A stretch of DNA of 64,000 nucleotides from Sphingomonas sp. PP-CE-3A-406 (lineage in GTDB: Bacteria; Pseudomonadota; Alphaproteobacteria; Sphingomonadales; Sphingomonadaceae), in the NCBI RefSeq assembly GCF_003688625.1, contig NZ_RCWY01000001.1, positions 372,001-436,000 of the forward strand. The letters are read 5' to 3'. Under the pieces are notes generated by a model. The model was not told the origin of the DNA. It saw only the letters and a list, made by a program, of their open reading frames with translations, and did no database searches. The translations under genes were made by a program, and so were the position numbers. How positions within the stretch are numbered: position 1 is the first letter of the stretch; every line of letters begins with the position of its first letter. Below are positions 52,397 to 61,994 of the stretch, piece by piece.

Positions 52397-54793
52397 TCAG
52401 AACTTCGCGCCCAGTTCGATGCCGTAGAAGCGCGGTTCGCCGGCGATGTAGGTCGGGATGCCGAAGCCCCCGCCGGTGTTGCCGGCGTCGATCAGATAGC
52501 GCTTGTTGGTCGCGTTGCGGACGAACCCGCCGACGCTGTAGCGGCCTTGTGCGAACTCCAGCCCGGCGCGCGCGTTGACGAGCGTATAGCCCGGCGTGCT
52601 GACCGCCTGGCTGTTCGGCAGCTCGAAGAACACCTTGGTCCGGTAGTTGATGCTCGGCGTCGCATAGAGCGTCGCACCACCAACCGGCAGCCGCAGCATC
52701 AGGCCGCCCGATGCGGTCGTCTCCGGCTGAAGACGGAAGCGATTGCCCGCGAACACGCCGTTCGCCGCCTCGTCGCCAATGCCGCCATCGATATAGGCAA
52801 ATGTCGCGAAGGCAGAGAGATACGAGGCGAGCTTCAGATTGCCTTCGAGCTCGACGCCGAGGTTCTTGGCCGATCCGGCGCTTTGGGTGGTGGTGACGCC
52901 GTTGTTGGTGATCGAAACCTGGAAGCCGTCATAGGTCTGGTAGAACACCGACGCCGCGCCGGTGAACGGTCCGACCCGCCCCTTGATGCCGCCCTCGTAG
53001 TTCCAGACATTCTCCTGCGGCACGACCTGCAGGTTCGGACCGACCCCGAACGCGGTGTTCTGCGCTGCGAGCTGGACTACCGGCGAGCGGCGACCCTTGC
53101 TGATCGTGGCATAGATATTGACGTCGTCGTTGAGCTTCAGCAGCGCATTGAAGCGCGGCAGGATCGCGGTGAAGCTCTTCTCGGCAACGAACTTGTTGCC
53201 GTTGGTGTTCGCCGTTCCAAGCAGGCTGGTCCGGATGTTCAGCGCTGCCAGGATCACCGAGTTCGGCTGGATCGACGAATAGCCCGACTGGCGGTCCTCG
53301 ATCAGGATGCGCGCGCCTGCGGTCAGTTCGAGCGCGGGGACCGGGATATAGGTCGCATCGGCGAACACCGAGTAGGTGTTGTTCCTGCCATAGTTCGTGA
53401 ACTCTGCGGCGTAAGGTATTGCGGTTGCACGGCCACCGGTGAGCGCCGCGGTCGCCCGCGTGGCCGGGATCGTACCGTTCGGTGCGACGCAGGACGTCCC
53501 TGTGGCGATGCCTGCACCGTTGAGCGCCGTGCGAATCGGCGCGTAGGCGGCCGCGACCGAGCAAGCTAGGTACGTGCCCTCTTCGGTCGCGAACGGGACG
53601 CGCTGGAAGCCGTTTTCGAAGAACGCGTTCCAGCCGACCGAGGCGCGGTATTTCGGGCCTTCGAAGGCGAAGCGGCTCTCATGGCTCCACTGGTCGCCCT
53701 TGGCATCCTCGGCGAATTCGAGATACGCGGCCGGGCCACCGTCTGCGTCGAACACTTCGAGAGCGTCGAACCGGCGATACCCGTTGACCGTCGTGAACGT
53801 GATCCCCGGCGAAAGGTCCGCGGTGATCGTCAGGTTGGCATCGTAGACGTTCCGGTCGAGGCCGAGCTTGCGTGCGCCGAGCGCCGCTGCGCTGTACGGG
53901 GAACCCGAGAGTTCGGCGTAGCCATAGTCGCCGGTCTGCCCGCCTGTCGGGGCGTGCGCCCGGCTCTTGAACGCAGTGCCGGGGTTGCGCTGGCCGTCAT
54001 AGGTCAGGACGAGATCGGCGGTGATGCTGTCGCTCGGGCGATAGCGCAGCGAGCCGCGCAGGCCACGCTGGTCCTGGCCGTTCAGATCGTCCTGGTCGAC
54101 GCCCCCCTGGTTCTGATTCGGGACCTTCGGATCGCCAGCGATGTTGCGGACATAGCCGTCGCGGTATTTGTAGGCGAACGCGATCCGCCCGGCGAGGACG
54201 TCGTTGCCGGCGTTGAGGAAGCCCGACACCTGCGTCCGGTTGAAATTGCCGTACGATCCGTTGATCGCGCCCGAAACGCCGGGCTGCGGTTTCGCCGAGA
54301 TGACGCTGATCGCGCCGACTGCCGCGGCGGTGCCGAACAGCGTCGCTTGCGGGCCCTTCACGACCTCGATCCGCTCGAGATCGAACAGGTCCTGATACGC
54401 ACCGCGCGACCGGCTGATGTCGATGCCGTTGTAATACAGCGTGACGCGCGCGCCCTGCTGTGACGAGCCGTTGTCGGAGGTGATGCCGCGGATCACGAAG
54501 CCCGGATTGTTCGCGCTCTGCTCCTGGATCTGCAGGCCCGGAATATACGCCGCGACCTCGCTCAGCGAATTGACGCCGATCGACGCCATCTTCGCGCCGG
54601 TGATCGCGGTGACGGTGACGGGAACGTCGGCGATCCGCTGTTCGCGCTTCTGCGCGGTGACGACGATCTCGTCGTTCGGGGTGGTGGAAGCCGTGGCTTC
54701 CGTGCCGGGCTCCGTTGTCGCCTGGGCCAGTGCCGCGGTCGAGCAGGTCGTGGCGAGCGTCGCAAGCGCGAGCCGCGTAAAGATGCGTGTCAT
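52397..54793 (-). CDS. TonB-dependent receptor of the phosphate-starvation locus
   Basis: The 798-residue receptor has a signal peptide (LALATLATTCSTAALAQA), a plug (DEIVVTAQKREQRIADVPVT, VTAITGAKMASIGVNSLSEV, AAYIPGLQIQEQS), and a barrel ending in FYGIELGAKF. Its plug sequence belongs to the general nutrient group, not the catecholate siderophore group. It is first in the leftward operon with phoX, and the 168 bases upstream contain repeats typical of a Pho box shared with phoD. It probably imports phosphoesters or a related compound under phosphate starvation; the substrate is inferred from context. Confidence 0.92.
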   Translation of the reverse strand: MTRIFTRLALATLATTCSTAALAQATTEPGTEATASTTPNDEIVVTAQKREQRIADVPVTVTAITGAKMASIGVNSLSEVAAYIPGLQIQEQSANNPGFVIRGITSDNGSSQQGARVTLYYNGIDISRSRGAYQDLFDLERIEVVKGPQATLFGTAAAVGAISVISAKPQPGVSGAINGSYGNFNRTQVSGFLNAGNDVLAGRIAFAYKYRDGYVRNIAGDPKVPNQNQGGVDQDDLNGQDQRGLRGSLRYRPSDSITADLVLTYDGQRNPGTAFKSRAHAPTGGQTGDYGYAELSGSPYSAAALGARKLGLDRNVYDANLTITADLSPGITFTTVNGYRRFDALEVFDADGGPAAYLEFAEDAKGDQWSHESRFAFEGPKYRASVGWNAFFENGFQRVPFATEEGTYLACSVAAAYAPIRTALNGAGIATGTSCVAPNGTIPATRATAALTGGRATAIPYAAEFTNYGRNNTYSVFADATYIPVPALELTAGARILIEDRQSGYSSIQPNSVILAALNIRTSLLGTANTNGNKFVAEKSFTAILPRFNALLKLNDDVNIYATISKGRRSPVVQLAAQNTAFGVGPNLQVVPQENVWNYEGGIKGRVGPFTGAASVFYQTYDGFQVSITNNGVTTTQSAGSAKNLGVELEGNLKLASYLSAFATFAYIDGGIGDEAANGVFAGNRFRLQPETTASGGLMLRLPVGGATLYATPSINYRTKVFFELPNSQAVSTPGYTLVNARAGLEFAQGRYSVGGFVRNATNKRYLIDAGNTGGGFGIPTYIAGEPRFYGIELGAKF

Positions 54794-54866
54794 TGTGTCC
54801 CCCGTGTTCGTGCATCGGCACTAGGCAGGGAACGTGACGGTTAAACGGCGTCTTCATGAAAGCAAG

Positions 54867-54895
54867 ATGACAGTCCAGTCACGGCACTGTCACAG
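54867..54895. promoter_or_regulatory. Divergent Pho box between the TonB receptor-phoX operon and phoD
   Basis: Reading rightward, CAGTCAC (54876-54882) and CTGTCAC (54887-54893) are 7-bp direct repeats with a 4-base spacer, the classical PhoB arrangement. Reading leftward, CTGTGAC, CCGTGAC and CTGTCAT occur at exact 11-base steps (54895-54867). Both strands therefore carry PhoB-type half-sites in register. The box is 74 bases before the receptor start and 67 bases before phoD. Confidence 0.7.
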
Positions 54896-54961
54896 GGTTG
54901 CCACCGGAGTGTAGCGGAGTGCGCCTACCGCGGCGGTGCCTAATAACGAAAGCCCTGTTCA

Positions 54962-56641
54962 ATGACGATCAACCGCCGCGATGCTTTGAAGACTGCGCTG
55001 AAACTCGCCGGTTCGGGTGCGACGCTCGCGCTGCCCTCGGCCGCGACGCACGCAGCGGGCGCAGCCAAGCTCCGCTTCGATCACGCCGTGGCGAGCGGCG
55101 ATCCTTCGCTCGACGGAGCCATCCTGTGGACCCGCGCCACCCCGGTCGAGGCGGGCCAGGCCGGCGACATCGCGCTGACGTGGCACGTCGCCGAAACCGA
55201 GAACGGCAAGCCGCTCCGCTCGGGCAGCGTCAGGGCGCGTGCCGCCCGCGACTTCACCGCCAAGGTCGAGGCGACCGGGCTCCAGCCGGGCCGCGAATAC
55301 CGCTACTGGTTCGACGCGGCGGACGGCACGCGCTCGCCGGTCGGTCGGTTCCGCACGCTGCCCAAGGGCAAGGTCGCCGACGTCGTTATGGCGGTCGTCT
55401 CGTGCCAGCTCTACGCGGGCGGCCTGTTCAACGCCTATGACGCGATCGCCAAGCTCGACCGGGTCGACACGGTGTTGCACCTTGGCGACTATATCTACGA
55501 ATATAGCGTCGACGGGTACGGCGCGGACATCGCCAAGAAGATCGGCCGCCTGGTCGAGCCCCGCCACGAGATCCTAAGCCTCGCCGACTACCGCATGCGC
55601 CATGCGCAGGTGAAGCGCGACGCCGACATGCAGGCCGCGCACGCGCGCGCCGCGTTCATCTGCGTGTGGGACGATCACGAGGTCGCCAACGACGACTGGA
55701 TGCACGGCGCCGAGAACCACGATCCCAAGACCGAAGGCGACTGGGACGCGCGCAAGGCAGCAGCGATGCAGGCGTATTTCGAATGGATGCCGATCCGCGA
55801 TCCCAAGCCCGGCCAGCCCTGGGCGGCGATCAACCGCAGCTTCGAGTTCGGCGATCTCGCGACGCTGGTGATGGTCGAGACCCGGCTGCTCGCGCGCAGC
55901 CATCAGGTAGTGTCCAAGGGCGAGGAGATCACGCAGGCCGAATATGCGCCGATGCTGGCCGAGCGCGCGCGGACCGATCGCGAACTGCTCGGCCCGGCGC
56001 AGCTGGCGTGGGTCGAGAAGACGATGGCGACCTCGGTCGCGGCGGGCAAGCCGTGGCAGGTGCTCGGCAACCAGGTGGTCATGGCCAAGGTCGCCGGCCC
56101 CGACATGGAACGTCAGCTCGGACCGGTGAAATTCGCCGAGACGATGGCGAAGCTGCCGGCGATGTGGCGCGAGCGGCTGACGGCGAGCATCGCCTCGTAC
56201 CGTGCCGGCCTGCCGTTCGGGTTCGACAGCTGGGACGGCTATCCGCCTGCACGCGAGCGACTCTATGCAGCGTTCAAGCGCGCCAAGTCGCGGCCGATCG
56301 TGCTGTCGGGCGACAGCCACGCGGCATGGGCGAACGACCTGCACGACGCATCGGGCAAGCTGGTCGCCGCCGAGTTCGGCTGCACCGCGATCACCAGCCC
56401 GTCCTACGGCTCGCTGCTGCCCGGCATCGGCACGCTGATCGCCGACGCCAACAAGGGCGAAGTCCGGTTCTGCGACCAGGATCTGAAGGGCTTCACGCTG
56501 CTGACGCTGACGCCGGAGCATGCGACCGGCGATTCGGTGACGGTGTCGACGGTGTTCGCCAAGCCCTACACGCAGGGCAGCGCGGCGCGCTTCCGTGCCT
56601 ATGCCGATCGCCCGAACCAGCCGCTCGAAAAGATCGTCTAA
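54962..56641 (+). CDS. phoD: PhoD-type alkaline phosphatase
   Basis: The 559-residue protein has a Tat-like signal (NRRDALKTALKLAGSGATLA). A fibronectin-like N-terminal domain follows (FDHAVASGDPSLDGAILWTR). The metallophosphatase core has VVSCQLYAGGLFNAYDAIAK, DTVLHLGDYIYEY, the metal site VWDDHEVANDDW, and VLSGDSHAAWANDL. PhoD is a Fe/Ca phosphodiesterase/monoesterase that acts in the periplasm or outside. It is divergent from the TonB receptor-phoX operon across a Pho box. Confidence 0.95.
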   Translation: MTINRRDALKTALKLAGSGATLALPSAATHAAGAAKLRFDHAVASGDPSLDGAILWTRATPVEAGQAGDIALTWHVAETENGKPLRSGSVRARAARDFTAKVEATGLQPGREYRYWFDAADGTRSPVGRFRTLPKGKVADVVMAVVSCQLYAGGLFNAYDAIAKLDRVDTVLHLGDYIYEYSVDGYGADIAKKIGRLVEPRHEILSLADYRMRHAQVKRDADMQAAHARAAFICVWDDHEVANDDWMHGAENHDPKTEGDWDARKAAAMQAYFEWMPIRDPKPGQPWAAINRSFEFGDLATLVMVETRLLARSHQVVSKGEEITQAEYAPMLAERARTDRELLGPAQLAWVEKTMATSVAAGKPWQVLGNQVVMAKVAGPDMERQLGPVKFAETMAKLPAMWRERLTASIASYRAGLPFGFDSWDGYPPARERLYAAFKRAKSRPIVLSGDSHAAWANDLHDASGKLVAAEFGCTAITSPSYGSLLPGIGTLIADANKGEVRFCDQDLKGFTLLTLTPEHATGDSVTVSTVFAKPYTQGSAARFRAYADRPNQPLEKIV

Positions 56642-56789
56642 CGGACAAGCTGTTCAGGGCCCGCGGGGCGGCATCGCCGATGCCGTATCATGGGCCCTGC
56701 GTTCGTGGGCGCGGACCAAACGAGACATTGTAACGCCCTGACACTCCATGCAAGAAGCGCGTCATCACTCCTGTCTTTGTGAGACACCG

Positions 56790-58913
56790 ATGCCGCGTTC
56801 CACTTTGCTTCGTTCCGCCGCCATCCTCTGCTGTTTCGCGGGGCTAGCGCCCGTTCATGCGGCGCGCGTCAATCCGCTGACCGTCCCCAGCACGTTGCCG
56901 TTCCAGGCGCCGCGCTTCGACCAAATCAAGGACACCGATTACCAGCCCGCGCTCGAGCAGGGCATGGCGGAACAGATCGTCGAGATGAAGGCGATCGCGA
57001 ATAACCCCGCGGCACCGACCTTCGCGAACACGATCGAGGCGATGGAGCGCTCGGGCCGGACGCTCGACCGCGCTAGCCAGGCGTTCTTCGGCGTGTCGCA
57101 GGCGAACACCAACGATGCGCTCGACGCGGTACGGTCCGCCGAGGCGCCCAAGCTCGCGCAGCACAGTGACGCGATCTATCTCGATCCGAAGCTCTTCGCG
57201 CGCGTCCAGGCGCTGTACGCGAAGAAGGACTCGCTCGGTCTTGATGCCGAGCAGAAGCAGGTCCTCGAGATCTACCACAGCGACTTCCTCCACGCCGGCG
57301 CGCAGTTGAACGATGCCGACAAGGCGAAGCTGCGATTGCTCAACACGCAGATCTCGACCGCAACGACCGACTTCCAGCAGAAGCTGCTCGCCGGCACCAA
57401 GGCGGGTGCGCTGGTGGTCGACGACAAGGCCAAGCTCGCCGGGCTGAGCGATGCGGAGATCGCCGCAGCCGCGGAGGGCGCGAAGGAGCGGGGGATGCCC
57501 GGCAAATACGTCCTGTCGCTTCAGAACACGACGCAGCAGCCCGCGCTCGCCTCGCTCTCCGATCGCGCGACCCGCGCGGCGCTGTTCGACAAGAGCTGGA
57601 CGCGCTCGGAGAAGGGTGACGCCAACGACACGCGCGCGCTGATCCAGAAGATCGCGCAGTTGCGTGCGCAGAAGGCGCAGTTGCTCGGCTATCCGAACTA
57701 TGCCGCCTATTCGCTGTACGACCAGATGGCGAAGACCCCGGCCGCGGCGAAGGGCTTCATGACGCAGCTCGTCCCCGCGACCGCTGCGGAACAGCGTCGC
57801 GAGGCGGCCGAGTTGCAGAAAACCATAAACGCGACCGGCGCATCCTTCCCGCTCGCGCCGTCGGACTGGGATTTCTATTCGGACAAGGTGCGCAAAGCCA
57901 AGTACGACCTCGACCAGAACGAGCTGAAGCCGTATTTCGAGATCAGCCGCGTGCTGACCGACGGCGTGTTCTTCGCCGCCAACCAGCTCTACGGCGTCAC
58001 CTTCAAGGAACGCCGCGACATCCCGACCTACCAGCCGGACATCCGCGTCTTCACGGTGTTCGACAAGGACGGCTCCGAACTCGGCCTGATGTATTTCGAT
58101 TACTGGAAGCGCGACAACAAGGCGGGCGGCGCGTGGATGTCGAACTTCGTCGGCCAGTCGAAGCTGCTGAAAACCAAGCCGGTCGTCTATAACGTCGGCA
58201 ACTTCACCAAGCCTGCGCCGGGCCAGCCTGCGCTGATCACGTTCGACGATGTCACAACGATGTTCCACGAGTTCGGCCATGCGCTGCACGGCCTGTTCGC
58301 GAACCAGACCTATCCGCTTGTCTCGGGCACCAACACCGCGCGCGACTGGGTCGAGTTCCCGTCGCAGTTCAACGAGCATTGGGCGCTCGATCCCAAGGTC
58401 TTCGCGAACTATGCCAAGGATTACCGCACCGGCGCGGTGATGCCGCAGGCGCTCGTCACGAAGATCAAGAATGCGGCGAAGTTCAATCAGGGGTATGAAC
58501 TGGGCGAGCTGGTGGCCGCTGCGACGCTAGATCAGGATTGGCATTCGCTGCCGGCGTCGGCCGGGCCGCAGGATGTCGATGCGTTCGAGACCAAGGCGCT
58601 GAACTCGATGGGGCTCGACACGAAGGACGTGCCGCCGCGCTACCGCACCAGCTACTTCGCGCACATCTGGGCGGGTGGCTATGCGGCGGGCTATTACGCG
58701 TATCTGTGGACGCAGATGCTCGATAACGACGCGTATGCGTGGTTCATGGCGCATGGCGGGCTGACGCGTGCGAACGGCCAGCGCTTCCGCGACATGATCC
58801 TGTCGAAGGGCCATACCGAAGATTACGGTCCGATGTTCAAGGCGTTCTACGGCAACAACCCGGATATCGGCCCGATGCTCGAAGACCGTGGGCTTGCCGC
58901 TTCGGCGAAATGA
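56790..58913 (+). CDS. M3 family metallopeptidase (peptidyl-dipeptidase Dcp-like)
   Basis: The ATG at 56790 gives 707 residues with a signal peptide (LLRSAAILCCFAGLAPVHAA); an in-frame ATG 14 codons earlier lacks this layout. The zinc site FHEFGHALHGLF is near residue 490, with the downstream WVEFPSQFNEHW Glu ligand region. The C-terminus has YFAHIWAGGYAAGYYAYLWT, the conserved substrate block. M3 peptidases of the Dcp type remove C-terminal dipeptides; the signal places this one in the periplasm. It lies 148 bases after phoD and probably has its own promoter. Confidence 0.94.
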   Translation: MPRSTLLRSAAILCCFAGLAPVHAARVNPLTVPSTLPFQAPRFDQIKDTDYQPALEQGMAEQIVEMKAIANNPAAPTFANTIEAMERSGRTLDRASQAFFGVSQANTNDALDAVRSAEAPKLAQHSDAIYLDPKLFARVQALYAKKDSLGLDAEQKQVLEIYHSDFLHAGAQLNDADKAKLRLLNTQISTATTDFQQKLLAGTKAGALVVDDKAKLAGLSDAEIAAAAEGAKERGMPGKYVLSLQNTTQQPALASLSDRATRAALFDKSWTRSEKGDANDTRALIQKIAQLRAQKAQLLGYPNYAAYSLYDQMAKTPAAAKGFMTQLVPATAAEQRREAAELQKTINATGASFPLAPSDWDFYSDKVRKAKYDLDQNELKPYFEISRVLTDGVFFAANQLYGVTFKERRDIPTYQPDIRVFTVFDKDGSELGLMYFDYWKRDNKAGGAWMSNFVGQSKLLKTKPVVYNVGNFTKPAPGQPALITFDDVTTMFHEFGHALHGLFANQTYPLVSGTNTARDWVEFPSQFNEHWALDPKVFANYAKDYRTGAVMPQALVTKIKNAAKFNQGYELGELVAAATLDQDWHSLPASAGPQDVDAFETKALNSMGLDTKDVPPRYRTSYFAHIWAGGYAAGYYAYLWTQMLDNDAYAWFMAHGGLTRANGQRFRDMILSKGHTEDYGPMFKAFYGNNPDIGPMLEDRGLAASAK

Positions 58914-58955
58914 CGCGGTGATGAACCCTGAGCGGCGATCGACGACGATCGCTGC

Positions 58956-59588
58956 TCAGTAGGCGCCATCCGGAAAGATCGTTGGCGGATCGCCGTCCTG
59001 CCACGGCGGAGGGCGGACCATGATCCGTTCGAAGAGCCGCGACGACAGATGCCGCGTCAGCCAGACGTGCAAACCCGGCATCGGCAAACCGTTGAAATAC
59101 GATCGATCGGTTTCCGCGAACTGGCGAACGAACGGCATGATCGCCAGATCGACGAGGGACAGCGCGTCGCGTCCGAGGTGATCGGCAACGCGCAGCCGTT
59201 GGTCGAGGTTGGCGAGAATGTCCGTGGCGTCGGCGCGATGTTCCAGAGGGTTCACCCCATAGCGGTCGGCATATTTGTACCGATCGAGGTGATATTTGAA
59301 CGCGCCGTCATTCGTGGCGATCAACGCATCCGGATCAGTCTCGCCATCCCCCGCGACGGGGCCGGAGACGAACGCCCATAGCATGATCCCGAGGCTCTCG
59401 TCGATCACCGACCCGTCCGGCAGGACCAGCACCGGTACCGTACCCTTGGCTGACACTGCGAGCATTGCGGGCGGCTTCGCGCGCAAGACGACCTCACGCA
59501 GTTCGACACCGCGCGCACACACCATGATCGCAAGCCGCGCCCGCATCGCATAGGGGCATCGTCGGAAACTGTAGAGGATCGGCAGCAT
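58956..59588 (-). CDS. Glutathione S-transferase-like protein (CPYA type)
   Basis: The 210-residue protein has a glutaredoxin-like N-terminal domain with the redox motif RRCPYAMRARLAI near residue 9, followed by AKGTVPVLVLPDGSVIDES. The helical C-terminal domain contains DLAIMPFVRQFAETD. The Cys-Pro-Tyr motif is that of omega/GrxB-like GSTs, which act as thiol transferases. It is convergent with the M3 peptidase gene (42 bases) and stands alone. The substrate is unknown. Confidence 0.88.
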   Translation of the reverse strand: MLPILYSFRRCPYAMRARLAIMVCARGVELREVVLRAKPPAMLAVSAKGTVPVLVLPDGSVIDESLGIMLWAFVSGPVAGDGETDPDALIATNDGAFKYHLDRYKYADRYGVNPLEHRADATDILANLDQRLRVADHLGRDALSLVDLAIMPFVRQFAETDRSYFNGLPMPGLHVWLTRHLSSRLFERIMVRPPPWQDGDPPTIFPDGAY

Positions 59589-59695
59589 CGGGCGACTATA
59601 CCGGATCGCTACGCTGACGTCGTCACTCCGACAGCTTGGTCGCTCCCGACCGATGACCGAATGTCGATCGGCCGGGATGTCTCGTCGTTACCGCA

Positions 59696-61843
59696 TCAGA
59701 AGCGGTAGCCGATCGTCGCCTGAACGGTGCGGCGGTTGCCGTACCAGCACCAGTTGTAGTTGGCGAAGCACGACGTCAGATACTTCTTGTCGAAGATGTT
59801 GGCGCCGTTGACCGCCAGGCTCAGGCCGCGGAGCGAGGGGGCGAACTTCGCCAGGTCATAGCGGATCAGCGCGTCGTACACGGTGTAGGACGGGCTGTTG
59901 CGCCCGACGGTTTCGCCCGGCGTGACGCCAGCATAGACTTGGTCGACATGGCGCAGTGTCCCGCCGATCGTCAGCCCGGCAAGGCCACCCTCGGGCGGGG
60001 ACCAGTTCAGCGCGAGCGTCGTGCCGCCACGCCCGACCGTCTCGAGCCCACGACCGACACGCGACGGATCGTTCAGGTCCTGCGTGACCTTCACGCGCTG
60101 GCGGCTATAGGCGACGCGCGCGTCGAACCCATAGGGCAGGGGCGCCGTACCCTCGAACTCGACGCCCTGCGAACGAACCTTGCCGGTCTGCGTCGAGACC
60201 GAGAACGTCGGCGTCGAGGTCAGCACGTTGGTCTGATCGATCCGGAACCACGCGCCGGACAGCAGGATCGGCGTGCCGGGCACGGTGAACTTGGCACCGG
60301 CCTCGAGCTGTTTGCCGAGCGACGGATCGGCGATGCCGAAACTGCCATCGGGACGCAGCACGGTGCCGGCCTGTTGCTCGAACGACGTCGCATAGCTGAC
60401 ATACGGCGCCAGACCGAAGGGCAGCGTGTAGAGCGCGGCGGCGCGATAGGTAAACTTCTCATCGTTCTTTGCCGCAGCGCCGATCTGCTGCGCGCGGGCC
60501 CAATCCTGGCGTCCGCTCAAGACGACGCGAAGGTCGCCAAGCGCCATCTGGTCCTGCGCGTAGAGGCCCTGCTGGCGCTGGCGCGCGTCGATCGTGAATT
60601 GGCCGCCGATCGCTTCCGGCGTGGTCGGTACCACCACCGTGCCATAGACGGGGGCGAACCCATTCAGCGACGGCGCGGTGCCGAACGCGCCGACTTCCGC
60701 CGAATGCGCAACCTGCCGATCGGCCCCGAACAACAGCGTGTGCTCGACCGGACCGGTCTGCACCGTGCCGGTGAGCTGGTTGTCGAACGTCCAGTTGTTG
60801 AGCTGCTCGCGGGTCGCATAGGAGGCGCGGCTATAGGTCTGCTGGGTCGGGTCGGTCGCATCGAGGGCGCCGGCGGTATAGATAAGGCCGAGGTTCGACT
60901 TCACGTATTGATACCGTCCCGACGAGCGGAACGCCCAGCCGCCGCCGAAGTCGTGGCGAAAGATGTAGGTGAGCGCGGCCTGTTCGCGGCTGAACCGGTT
61001 GCCCGCTTCACCACCGTCGAAGCTGGTCGGCAGCTTGCCGTTGGGGTTGGCTATCAGCGTGCCGCTGGCCGGGAACACACCGTAATCGCCGTTGTACGGA
61101 TCGTGTGAATAGGCACCGAGCAGCGTGAAGCTGGTCGAGCTGCCCGCGCCGGCGGTCACCGCGCCCGAGATCGTCTGGCGCTCGCGCTTGCCGAATTTCT
61201 GCTGCGTGTCGGCACCGTTCGCGCTGCCGTTGATCCGCCAAAGGACGCCCGCACCGGCACGGCCGCCGACATCGGCATCGATGCGGTAGAGATCGTAACT
61301 GCCGTAGGTACCGCCGATCGCGCCGTACAACGCCTGGTCGAGCGGCAGCTTGCTCGACTCCGCGACGAGCCCGCCCGGGCTCGACTGGCCGTAGAGCACC
61401 GAAGCGGGGCCCTTGATGACCTCGATCCGATCGAGCCGCGAGACGTCGATCTGTGGTGACGCGTAGCCGGACGCGCTGGCGAATTGCTTCAGCCCGTCGA
61501 GATAGACCGGCGCGTCGAACCCCCGCAGCTTGAACTGGTCGTAGACCTCGCCGCTCGAGCCGCGCGTTTCCGGCGTGACGCCGGTGACGAAGCGCAGCGC
61601 CTGGTTGAGATTCTGCAGACTACGCCCGGCGATGTCGTCGGCGGTGATGACGCTGATCGACTGCGGCGTCTCGGCGAGCGGCGTGTCCGTCTTCGTACCC
61701 GAAGATGCCTGACCACGCGCATGCTGCCCCGTCACGACGATGGCGCCGGTTTCGCCGTCCTCGGTGCGGACTTGCGCCTGCACCGGCAATGCGGCGAGCG
61801 TAGAACCAAGCAGAAGGGCGGTGCCGAAGCGACGACGTGTCAT
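59696..61843 (-). CDS. TonB-dependent siderophore receptor
   Basis: The 715-residue receptor has a signal peptide (FGTALLLGSTLAALPVQAQV), a plug with AIVVTGQHARG, LAETPQSISVITADDIAGRS and IEVIKGPASVLYGQSSPGGL, and a barrel that ends NRRTVQATIGYRF. The ETPQSISVIT-x-DD pattern is typical of ferrichrome/ferrioxamine-type (FhuA/FoxA) receptors. A perfect GATAA-CTA-TTATC palindrome lies 38 bases upstream, matching Fur boxes, so iron repression is likely. No siderophore synthesis or inner-membrane transport gene lies next to it, suggesting use of foreign siderophores. Confidence 0.94.
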   Translation of the reverse strand: MTRRRFGTALLLGSTLAALPVQAQVRTEDGETGAIVVTGQHARGQASSGTKTDTPLAETPQSISVITADDIAGRSLQNLNQALRFVTGVTPETRGSSGEVYDQFKLRGFDAPVYLDGLKQFASASGYASPQIDVSRLDRIEVIKGPASVLYGQSSPGGLVAESSKLPLDQALYGAIGGTYGSYDLYRIDADVGGRAGAGVLWRINGSANGADTQQKFGKRERQTISGAVTAGAGSSTSFTLLGAYSHDPYNGDYGVFPASGTLIANPNGKLPTSFDGGEAGNRFSREQAALTYIFRHDFGGGWAFRSSGRYQYVKSNLGLIYTAGALDATDPTQQTYSRASYATREQLNNWTFDNQLTGTVQTGPVEHTLLFGADRQVAHSAEVGAFGTAPSLNGFAPVYGTVVVPTTPEAIGGQFTIDARQRQQGLYAQDQMALGDLRVVLSGRQDWARAQQIGAAAKNDEKFTYRAAALYTLPFGLAPYVSYATSFEQQAGTVLRPDGSFGIADPSLGKQLEAGAKFTVPGTPILLSGAWFRIDQTNVLTSTPTFSVSTQTGKVRSQGVEFEGTAPLPYGFDARVAYSRQRVKVTQDLNDPSRVGRGLETVGRGGTTLALNWSPPEGGLAGLTIGGTLRHVDQVYAGVTPGETVGRNSPSYTVYDALIRYDLAKFAPSLRGLSLAVNGANIFDKKYLTSCFANYNWCWYGNRRTVQATIGYRF

Positions 61844-61880
61844 GAGGTTTCCTTATCGAGAACCGCCGCGCTAATGTTTA

Positions 61881-61895
61881 TGATAACTATTATCA
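61881..61895. promoter_or_regulatory. Fur box between the siderophore receptor and a hypothetical gene
   Basis: TGATAACTATTATCA is a perfect palindrome with a 3-base centre, very close to the GATAAT-based Fur consensus and set in an AT-rich patch of otherwise GC-rich DNA. It is 38 bases from the receptor start and 100 bases from the rightward gene start, so it could control both. Confidence 0.75.
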
Positions 61896-61994
61896 ATAGG
61901 AAGTTGGATCTTGGGATTTTCTCGCTTGCATCTGTGCTGGTGCGGCAACACCGGGTCGCTATGATCGGCGATACGGTCGATGTGAGGAAGCGGC

